A stretch of DNA of 64,000 nucleotides from positions 744,001 through 808,000 of the forward strand of contig NZ_CP102605.1 in NCBI RefSeq assembly GCF_024707505.1. Direction: 5' to 3'. Below the pieces are notes generated by a model. That model saw nothing but the letters and a program-made list of their open reading frames with translations, was not told the DNA's origin and made no database searches. The stretch is from Pantoea sp. SOD02. GTDB taxonomy: Bacteria; Pseudomonadota; Gammaproteobacteria; Enterobacterales; Enterobacteriaceae. How positions within the stretch are numbered: position 1 is the first letter of the stretch; every line of letters begins with the position of its first letter. The translations under genes were made by a program, and so were the position numbers. This document shows, piece by piece, positions 52,567 to 61,544 of the stretch.

Positions 52567-53486
52567 CAGTCGAACCTTATTTTTGGATTGAGCAGGCCAA
52601 TCAGGATTTCACCGAACAGATTCATCAGCACCACGCCGGTAACCGCCACCAGCGTCACGCCCTGAATCACTGGATAATCGCGGTAGCGCACCGAATCCAC
52701 CAGCAGGCGGCCAATACCGGGCCAATTGAATACCGATTCGGTCACCACCGCGCCGCCAATCAGGCTGCCGAAGTTGAGCGCCACGATGGTGACAATCGGG
52801 ATCAGCGCATTACGCAGCGCATGTTTCCAGTTAATGCTGGCGGAGGATAAACCCTTGGCTTTGGCGGTGCGGATGTAATCCTGACTCAGCACATCCAGCA
52901 TGCTGGAACGTGTCATGCGCGCAATCATCGCCATCGGCAAGATCGCCAGCGTGACGGTAGGCATGATGTAGTTTTTCCACGAATCGGCACCTAACAGCGG
53001 TAACCAGCCCAGCTCAACGGCGAAGTAATTCATCGCCAGCAGCGCCAGCCAGAAGTTGGCAATCGATGCACCGGCAATGGTCAGCACCATCACGATTTGA
53101 TCCGGAATGCGCTGGCGATAGATGGCGCCGGTCATGCCCGCCGGAACACCAATTGCAATCGCCAGCAGATATGCCAGCGCCGCCAGCGATAAGGTGTACG
53201 GCAACCGCTCGCTGATCTCGGTCATCACCGGACGCTGCGACTGCAACGACAAGCCAAGGTTGCCGTGCAGCGCTTCCGCCGCGAATTTGACATATTGCAG
53301 CGGCAGCGGCTGATCCAGCCCCAGCCGCACGCGCATATTGTCCACCGCTTCCTGCGGCGCTTCCGGCCCCGCCATCAGCCGCGCCGGATCGCCCGGCAGC
53401 GCGCGGATGGCGATGAAAACGATGATCGACACGCCGAAAATGATTAACGGCAGCGAAAGCACCTTTTTTGCGACGTACGCTTTCAT
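52566..53486 (-). CDS. ABC peptide importer permease, GsiC/DppB-like
   Basis: The length of 306 residues equals E. coli GsiC. Family marks include IRALPGDPARLMAGPEA, RLGLDQPLPLQY, ELGWLPLLGADSWKNYIMPTVTLAI and the EAA loop DYIRTAKAKGLSSASINWKHALRNALIPIVT, then VFNWPGIGRLLVDSV. It forms the inner-membrane channel with the GsiD-like partner and lies 21 bp after the binding-protein gene. Confidence 0.92.
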   Translation of the reverse strand: MKAYVAKKVLSLPLIIFGVSIIVFIAIRALPGDPARLMAGPEAPQEAVDNMRVRLGLDQPLPLQYVKFAAEALHGNLGLSLQSQRPVMTEISERLPYTLSLAALAYLLAIAIGVPAGMTGAIYRQRIPDQIVMVLTIAGASIANFWLALLAMNYFAVELGWLPLLGADSWKNYIMPTVTLAILPMAMIARMTRSSMLDVLSQDYIRTAKAKGLSSASINWKHALRNALIPIVTIVALNFGSLIGGAVVTESVFNWPGIGRLLVDSVRYRDYPVIQGVTLVAVTGVVLMNLFGEILIGLLNPKIRFD

Positions 53487-53507
53487 ATCACATCAACCAT
53501 TGGGTTA

Positions 53508-55040
53508 TTACTTCACCGCGTCGCGTACGACGATTTGTCCGCCCGGCTGCATCACCACGCCGCTGATATTTTTACGTGCGGCATAGAGATCGTCCTGATA
53601 GAACAGCAGCACCTGCGGCGCTAATCCGCTGATCTGTTTTTGCGCCTGGAAGTAGAGATCTTTGCGTTTGGCATCGTCGAGCGTGGATGCGGCGGTGTCG
53701 ATCAGATCATCGGTTTGCTTGTCGCTGAAGAAGCCCAGATTAGCCCCGCCCGGCGCAAAGCTGCTGGTGTGATAGAGCGGACGAAGCTGCAGATCCGAAC
53801 CATACAAACCGGAAGACCAGGACGCCAGCACCGCATCGGTGCCCTGCGCGGCTTTCTCTTTGCCATCCGCAAACGCCGCTTTGGTCCACACGCCGCTCTC
53901 CATCTGGCGCACATTAAGTTTCACGCCGATTTTGCTCCACATGCCCTGCAGCACTTGTGCGGTACGCGCATCCGGAGCCTGCACCGCAATCGACATCGGG
54001 AAACCGTCGGCATAGCCCGCCGCTTTCAGCAGATCTTTGGCTTTTTGCAGATCATACGGATAGTCATGCATCGCTTTGTCGTAGTTCGGATCGACCGGTG
54101 CCAGCGCGGAGTTCGCCGGTTGCGCATAACCAAACATGATGGCTTTCACCAGCGCCTGCTGGTCGGTGGCGAAGTTCAGCGCCTGACGTACGCGCACATC
54201 GCTCAGCGCTTTGCTTTGGGTATTGAGATCGACCCAGAACACCGCCGCACCCGGCGACTGTTTGAGATTAACGTTAGCGTTGTTTTTCAACATGCCAGCA
54301 AACTGCGGCGGCACCGGGTTAATAATATCGACCTGCCCCGATTGCAGCGCCATATTCATCACTGAAGGCTCGCTGCTCCACGTCCATTTAATTTCATCCG
54401 GACCGGAAGATTTCCCCCAATAGTCAGGATTCTTTTGTTCAAGTACATATTCGCCGGATTTGTACTGCACGAGTTTATAGGGTCCGGTGCCGTCGGCTTT
54501 ATTGTTGATGCTGCCGGCTTTATCCGCTGTTGGACTCACCATTAATCCCGGGCCGGAGGCTAAAACAGTTAAAAACGCCGGATTAATTTTTTTCAGCTGA
54601 AACGTGACAGTGAGATCGTCTTTTTTCTTCACGTCCTGAATAAAGGTGCGAATTTTGCCGCTGCCGGCTAAACCGCGCTGCGTATTTAAATGACGCTGGA
54701 AGTTTTCTACCACTGCGTCGGCATTAAATGGCGTGCCGTCGTGGAATTTCACATTTGGCCGCAGGGTGAAGGTCCAGTTAAGTCCGCTGTCATCGGATGT
54801 CCAGGATAAAGCCAGCGCTGGAATGATTTTGCCGTCATCACCGAGACGCGTCAGGCCTTCGTACATCGGGTCCAGCACCGTGCCGGTAAAGGTCGCGGTT
54901 TGGTTGCCGGGGTCCATGCTGCGCGGCGGTTCGTTCTGCATGATCACCAGCTGGCTGGCAAAAACAGTGGCGCTCGCCATCGACGCCAGTAAACAACCGG
55001 CCAGCGTCAGTACCTTGAAATGCTTGTGTTTGCTTTCCAT
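53508..55040 (-). CDS. ABC peptide-binding protein, family 5 (GsiB/DppA-like)
   Basis: A 510-residue periplasmic binding protein. A signal peptide ends near VFASQ. Then come RSMDPGNQTATFTGTVLDPMYEGLTRLGDDGKIIPALALSW, VKFHDGTPFNADAVVENFQRHL and DVRVRQALNFATDQQALVKAIMFG, as in the DppA/OppA/GsiB family. The start is ATG 55040; an upstream frame to 55274 only translates the intergenic repeat. The size fits GsiB (glutathione) better than many others, but the M81 peptidase and the ROK proteins suggest a modified peptide as ligand. Confidence 0.92.
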   Translation of the reverse strand: MESKHKHFKVLTLAGCLLASMASATVFASQLVIMQNEPPRSMDPGNQTATFTGTVLDPMYEGLTRLGDDGKIIPALALSWTSDDSGLNWTFTLRPNVKFHDGTPFNADAVVENFQRHLNTQRGLAGSGKIRTFIQDVKKKDDLTVTFQLKKINPAFLTVLASGPGLMVSPTADKAGSINNKADGTGPYKLVQYKSGEYVLEQKNPDYWGKSSGPDEIKWTWSSEPSVMNMALQSGQVDIINPVPPQFAGMLKNNANVNLKQSPGAAVFWVDLNTQSKALSDVRVRQALNFATDQQALVKAIMFGYAQPANSALAPVDPNYDKAMHDYPYDLQKAKDLLKAAGYADGFPMSIAVQAPDARTAQVLQGMWSKIGVKLNVRQMESGVWTKAAFADGKEKAAQGTDAVLASWSSGLYGSDLQLRPLYHTSSFAPGGANLGFFSDKQTDDLIDTAASTLDDAKRKDLYFQAQKQISGLAPQVLLFYQDDLYAARKNISGVVMQPGGQIVVRDAVK

Positions 55041-55117
55041 GAAGGCCCTCAATGAATCATTGAAACGATCGGTGAATGAACATTTATTTGTTGGATATGC
55101 AGTGATGCATTCCGGAA

Positions 55118-55185
55118 GGTCGCCATTAATGGCGACCCTACGATCGCCAGGCGAGGTTTTCGTAGGGTGCGCATTAATGCGCACC
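55118..55185. repeat. repeat pair inside a divergent promoter region
   Basis: A GGTCGCCATTAATGGCGACC copy with CCTAC and a GTAGG plus GTGCGCATTAATGCGCAC copy face each other. Unlike the other loci this one lies between divergent genes (the binding protein and the ROK regulator). The rest of the 344-bp gap is AT-rich, with a possible -10 box TATAAT near 55285. Confidence 0.8.
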
Positions 55186-55384
55186 GGTAGATTGCCGTTA
55201 ATTCCGTCCCGACAACTGTCGCATTGCGCTATATAAGCCACACTCACTAAACAAAAGCCAATAGGTTGGTTCATATAATTTACTTATAATCAGATCTGCA
55301 TTCAGAAATTTAACTAAATATCGTTGTATTTGTTTTCGGTCCTTATTATTGTCAGCGCATAGTGCTAACGCCGCGAGAACCTCA

Positions 55385-56518
55385 ATGCTCAATGCCCACC
55401 AGCAACAAATTCTGCGCTTACTTATTGCGTCGCATGGCATGAGCCGCACCGCGCTTGCGGAAAAAATGAAATTAAGCAAAGCCGCAATTAGCCCGCTGGT
55501 GAAAGAGATGCTGCAGGCTGGATTGCTGGAAGAGAGTGTTCCGGAATCCAGTGGTCAGGGTCGTCCATCGGTGTTATTAAAAATGCGTGCCGATAGCGCC
55601 TATTTTCTTGGTGCCTCGCTGCTTGGCGAGCGCGTAGTTTTAGTGCTGATTGATATGCACGGCCGCACGCTGGCCGCCACGCAAATGCCGTTAAATCTCG
55701 ACCCGCCGCAGCTGGCAAAAATGATTGCGGCGGCGATTCCCGATCTGATTGCGCAGAAATCGATTTCGCAAGATCAGCTGATTGGGTTGGGCGTGACGCT
55801 GTCCGGATTTGTCGATGAACATCAGGCGATTTGCGTGCAGTCGGCGCTGCTGGGCTGGAAAAACGTGCCGCTGGCGGAACTGCTGAAACAGCAAACCGGG
55901 CTGGAAGTGTCGTTAGAGAACGATGCCAAGGCGTTAGCGGTGAGCGAGAAGATTTTCGGCGTGGCGAAAAAGGCCCGCAACTTCACCCTGATTTCCCACG
56001 GTGACGGCATTGGATCGGCACACTTCTTTCAGGGCCAGCTGCATCGTGGCGCACACGGCGCGGCCGGTGAAATCGCCCACTGCACCATCGAACCCGGCGG
56101 ACGTCCGTGCCGCTGTGGCAAACGCGGCTGCCTCGATACGCTGGCCTCGTTAACCGCCATCCGCGAAAGCGTGCGTGACAAAGCGCTGGAGAGTGAATCG
56201 ATTTCCGAACTGGAAGCGCTGGCGGTGAAAGGCAACAGCGCGGCGATTGCCATTCTGCATCAGGCTGGTCACGCGCTGGGTTTATCCATCGCCAATATCA
56301 TTCAGATGAATGACCCCGAATTAATTGTGATTGCGCATCAGCCCGATTCGTTTGATGGCTTGCTGAAAACCGTGGTGATGCAGGCGATCGACAGCCATGT
56401 GCTGCCGTCGATCATCGGCAAAACGCCGATTTCAAGCATGGCAATTAACGAAGAGAGCTGGGCCAGAGCCGCAGCCAGTGTGGCGGCGTATCGTTTTATC
56501 ATTCACTTACCCGACTAG
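55385..56518 (+). CDS. ROK family transcriptional regulator (NagC/Mlc-like)
   Basis: The protein is 377 residues. An N-terminal helix-turn-helix (ILRLLIASHGMSRTALAEKMKLSKAAISPLVKEMLQAGLL) joins a ROK sugar-binding domain. The zinc site is CRCGKRGC near residue 235. The ROK NDAK segment (LENDAKALA) is present but the kinase phosphate loop is not, as expected for a regulator. It is divergent from the importer operon and leads the M81/ATPase operon, so it probably represses both until a sugar-like effector appears. ATG 55385 is used; TTG 55349 gives 12 more residues. Confidence 0.92.
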   Translation: MLNAHQQQILRLLIASHGMSRTALAEKMKLSKAAISPLVKEMLQAGLLEESVPESSGQGRPSVLLKMRADSAYFLGASLLGERVVLVLIDMHGRTLAATQMPLNLDPPQLAKMIAAAIPDLIAQKSISQDQLIGLGVTLSGFVDEHQAICVQSALLGWKNVPLAELLKQQTGLEVSLENDAKALAVSEKIFGVAKKARNFTLISHGDGIGSAHFFQGQLHRGAHGAAGEIAHCTIEPGGRPCRCGKRGCLDTLASLTAIRESVRDKALESESISELEALAVKGNSAAIAILHQAGHALGLSIANIIQMNDPELIVIAHQPDSFDGLLKTVVMQAIDSHVLPSIIGKTPISSMAINEESWARAAASVAAYRFIIHLPD

Positions 56519-56529
56519 CGGAGGCTGCT

Positions 56530-57968
56530 ATGCGCATTGCTTTTGGTGGAATTCATACTGAGTGCAGTACTTATAATCCGGTGCTGAATTATGCCGACGA
56601 CTTCCGCATCGTGCGCGGTGATGAACTCACCACCAATCCTTATTTCGCCTTTCTGCGGGATTATGATGCCGAATTTCTGCCCACCTTCCACGCGCGCGCC
56701 ATCGCCGGTGGTCCGGTTGCGCGCATCACCTACGACGATTTTAAGCAGGATTTCCTGACACGCCTCGCGGCACATTTGCCGGTAGATGGCGTCTATCTCG
56801 CCATGCACGGCGCGGTTTATGTTGAAGGCATGGAAGATGCCGAAGGCGACTGGATCAGCGCCACGCGCGAGTTGGTTGGCGCGGATTGCCCGATCACCGT
56901 CAGCTACGATCTGCACGGCAATGTCACACAGCGCATCATCGATGCCATCGATATGTTCTCGACTTACCGCACCGCGCCACACATTGATGTGGAAGAAACC
57001 ATGCGCCGCTCGGTATCGATGTTGGTGAAAAGTCTGCAAACCGGCATCAAACCTGGCGTGGTGTGGGCACCGATTCCGGTGGTGTTACCCGGCGAGCGCA
57101 CCAGCACTGAAGATGAACCGGCTAAAAGTTTGTACGCCCGTTTGCCCGCGATAAACCAGCTGGAGCATATCTGGGACGCCTCGCTGATGGTCGGTTACGT
57201 CTGGGCCGATGAACCACGCGCCACCGCTGCCGCGATCATGACCGGCACCGATGCCGATGTGCTGGCGGAACAGGCGGCAAAACTGGCGCTGGCTTACTGG
57301 CAGGCGCGCGATGAATTCAGCTTTGGCTGCATCACCGGCAGCATTGAAGAGTGCGTCAGCATGGCTATCGCCAGCGAAACCGCGCCGGTGATTCTGGCCG
57401 ATTCCGGTGATAATCCGACCGGCGGCGGCGTTGGCGATCGCGCGGATGTGTTGGCGGAGCTGATTCGCCAGTGCGCACAAGACGTTATCGTCGCCGGTAT
57501 TACCGATAAACCCGCTACCGATGCAGCCTTTGCTGCCGGCGTTGGCGCAACCTTAACGCTGACCGTTGGCGCGTCGCTCGATCCGGCGGGTGGCAAAGTG
57601 CAAGCCGAATTTGTGGTGAAGCATCTTAGCGACGATCCGCGTTCGCTGGCGAAACAGGCGCTGCTGCAAACCGGCGGCATTACGCTGGTGGTCGCCGATC
57701 GTCGCCGCCCGTATCACAACCTGGCGGATTTCGCCCTGCTCGGCCTCGATCCCGCTGCCGCTAAAATTGTGGTGGTGAAGTCGGGTTATTTGTCGCCGGA
57801 GCTGGCACCGCTAGCCAATCCAAACCTGATGGCGCTGTCAGAAGGCGTGGTCGATCAGTATGTGGAACGCTTAACCCGCAACCGCAAATTGCAGCCCGCT
57901 TATCCGTTTGATACGGATTTCAGCTTCCTGCCGGTAAGTAGCTTGTCTGCACGCTTTGTGAAAGCAAA

Positions 57969-57972
<4 letters not shown>
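56530..57972 (+). CDS. M81 family metallopeptidase (microcystinase C, MlrC-like)
   Basis: A 480-residue cytosolic zinc peptidase. AFGGIHTECSTYNP near residue 8, MHGAVYVEGMEDAEGDW near 98, SYDLHGNV near 130 and TYRTAPHIDVEETM near 147 are M81 family marks, with the Asp-x-His and the later histidine as probable metal ligands. A glycine-rich SGDNPTGGGVGDRADVL near 295 and RPYHNLADF follow. MlrC of microcystin degraders cuts linear peptides. Here GGAGG precedes the ATG 11 bp after the ROK regulator, and its stop overlaps the ATPase start (ATGA), so it should process the imported peptide. Confidence 0.9.
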
Positions 57973-59774
<1,802 letters not shown>

Positions 59775-59794
59775 TCTGGCAATGCCCGGAAGGA

Positions 59795-59818
59795 GGTCGC
59801 CATGAATGGCGACCCTAC
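59795..59818. repeat. single GGTCGCCAT-type palindrome
   Basis: GGTCGCCATGAATGGCGACC plus CTAC lies alone between convergent genes, 20 bp beyond the ATPase stop and 5 bp from the tautomerase stop. It is the only unpaired copy of the family in the window. Confidence 0.85.
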
Positions 59819-59823
59819 GATGC

Positions 59824-60204
59824 TTACAACTCAAACATTTTCCCGCCGCTAAAACTCCAGTCTTCGGGCTGGGTTTGCTGAATAATGATCATTAAATCAT
59901 TGGGATCAAGATTGAGGCGCTGCTGCAGGCGTTTACTCAACACCTGATAGGTTGCACACTTCTGTTCCACACTGCGCGGTTTGCCTGCCACGATGTTCAG
60001 CAACACATAGCGATCGCTACGACCGCCGCTGAGATAATGGCGATCATATATAAAACGCTGCACCGCCAGCGATTCAATCACCTGGAAACGATCGTCGGGC
60101 GGTACGTTGAACTCTGCCACCAGCACCTCATGCAGCGTGTCCGATAAGGTTTGCAGATCGGCATCGCTCCAGCCTTCACGCACAGTAATTCGGGTCATCG
60201 GCAT
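59824..60204 (-). CDS. tautomerase superfamily protein
   Basis: The 126-residue protein has proline directly after the initiator (MPMTRITV), the catalytic Pro1 of this superfamily. VREGWSDADLQTLSDTLHEVLVAEFNVPPDDRFQVIESL and the C-terminal DLMIIIQQTQPEDWSFSGGK match the tautomerase_2 group. The start at 60204 overlaps the stop of the AhpD-like gene (TGATG), so the two are translated together. The substrate is unknown. Confidence 0.88.
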   Translation of the reverse strand: MPMTRITVREGWSDADLQTLSDTLHEVLVAEFNVPPDDRFQVIESLAVQRFIYDRHYLSGGRSDRYVLLNIVAGKPRSVEQKCATYQVLSKRLQQRLNLDPNDLMIIIQQTQPEDWSFSGGKMFEL

Positions 60205-60512
60205 CAGTTGTTCTCCTGTTGCAGCAAAGCCAGCGCGGTGACCGCAGCGGGCCAACCGGCGTAAAACGCCTGATGGGTAAATAACTCCACCAACTCTTCA
60301 CGACTAAGTCCGTTCTGCTGCGCAAATTCAAGATGCCACGGCAGTTGCTGCTCGCGGCTCAAAGCACTCAATGTGGCAAGCGTGATCAAACTGCGCTCAC
60401 GCGGTGACAGCACCGACCGCTGCCAGATATCGCCAAACAACACCTGCTGGGTTAACTCGGCTAACTTCGGTGCGACCTGCTGTAAAGAATCGCGATCCAG
60501 TGGCTTACTCAT
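60204..60512 (-). CDS. carboxymuconolactone decarboxylase/AhpD-like protein
   Basis: The 102-residue protein carries the CMD-fold pattern: LFGDIWQRSVLSPRERSLITLATLSALSREQQLPWHLEFAQQNGLSREELVELFTHQAFYAGWPAAVTAL. The conserved glutamate and histidine of the decarboxylase type are visible. The CxxC of peroxidatic AhpD is absent. Start ATG 60512 has GGAG upstream. It is divergent from a LysR gene 99 bp away, which is its probable regulator. Confidence 0.88.
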   Translation of the reverse strand: MSKPLDRDSLQQVAPKLAELTQQVLFGDIWQRSVLSPRERSLITLATLSALSREQQLPWHLEFAQQNGLSREELVELFTHQAFYAGWPAAVTALALLQQENN

Positions 60513-60611
60513 GATTTTCTCCGGCATTGAATAGGCAGAGATTGTGGCGCGCTGTTACAATCCTGAAAATCATATTATTTAGGACTCATAGTCCCGTTTT
60601 GAAGGATGGTA

Positions 60612-61487
60612 ATGGAGAAGATTCCGGTCTCGCTTGATAGCGATGCGCTGCGCAGCTTTGTGTTGGGAATCGAGTGCGGCAGCTTCGCGCTGGCGGCGCA
60701 GCAACTGTGCCGCTCGACGTCGGCGGTCAGCGCCCAGTTAAAAAAACTGGAACAGCAATGCGGTATGGCGCTGGTGACCAAACGCGGTCGTCATCTGGCG
60801 CTCACGCCCGGCGGCGAAATCTTGCTGAGCTATGCGCGTCGTCTGCTCAGCCTGAATGATGAAGCCTGGCGCGCGGTGCGCGGCGAGTTGTTGCAGGGTG
60901 ATGTGCGTATCGGCATGCAGGAAGATTTCGGTGAGTCGCTGATGCCGGGCATTCTTGGCCCGTTTAGCCGCCAGCATCCGAGTGTGCGTATCAGCGCGCG
61001 CGTCGATCGCAATCAGCCGTTGTTACAGGCGATGGCCGAGCAAAGTCTCGATATGGCGCTGCTATGGCAAGGTGATAATTTACCCGCACAAAGTGAGTTG
61101 CTGGGCCAGACGCCGCTGGCGTGGATTGGCGCGCAAGAGTTCGATATCCGCGGCTTGCTCGCGCGTGGTGAAGCTATACCGCTGGTGATGTTTGAAGCAC
61201 CGTGTCTCATGCGGACACGTGCGCTGAGCGTGCTGGAACAGGCTGGGCTCGATTGGCGCGTGGTGTTTACCAGCCACAGTTTGAGCGGCGTCTGGGCGGC
61301 GGTGCGGGCTGGATTGGGTATCACCTTGCGCAGCCAGATCGGTTTACCTGCTGGATTGCATGCCCTGAACGCTCAACTGCCCGCAGTAGGAAGTATGGGT
61401 ATCGCACTGTGGCAACATAATGCTAACGATGCCGCCCAGCAAATGCTGGCTCAGCTTACGCGACATGCGGTGGCGGGATATCTTTAA
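60612..61487 (+). CDS. LysR family transcriptional regulator
   Basis: The protein is 291 residues. The N-terminal helix-turn-helix is GSFALAAQQLCRSTSAVSAQLKKLEQQCGMALVTKRGR at about residues 21-58, followed by an effector domain (GDVRIGMQEDFGESLMPGILGPF; GLGITLRSQIGLPAGL). ATG 60612 has AAGGA five bases upstream; ATG 60606 would overlap that site. It probably controls the divergent AhpD-like/tautomerase operon. Confidence 0.9.
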   Translation: MEKIPVSLDSDALRSFVLGIECGSFALAAQQLCRSTSAVSAQLKKLEQQCGMALVTKRGRHLALTPGGEILLSYARRLLSLNDEAWRAVRGELLQGDVRIGMQEDFGESLMPGILGPFSRQHPSVRISARVDRNQPLLQAMAEQSLDMALLWQGDNLPAQSELLGQTPLAWIGAQEFDIRGLLARGEAIPLVMFEAPCLMRTRALSVLEQAGLDWRVVFTSHSLSGVWAAVRAGLGITLRSQIGLPAGLHALNAQLPAVGSMGIALWQHNANDAAQQMLAQLTRHAVAGYL

Positions 61488-61500
61488 AATCAATAAAAAA

Positions 61501-61529
61501 AAGAGCGCCACCATTACGGGAGCGCTCTT
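61501..61529 (-). terminator. rho-independent terminator of the large Ig-like protein gene
   Basis: AAGAGCGC (61501-61508) and GCGCTCTT (61522-61529) form a perfect 8-bp stem. On the minus strand it is followed by eight T. It lies 16 bp beyond the gene's stop and also sits just after the convergent LysR gene. Confidence 0.88.
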
Positions 61530-61544
61530 CAGGTAATGCAACGG

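Noticed and set aside
55041..55274. N-terminal extension of the peptide-binding protein to 55274
   Set aside because: The extension translates the palindromic repeat and hides a clear signal peptide that begins at 55040.
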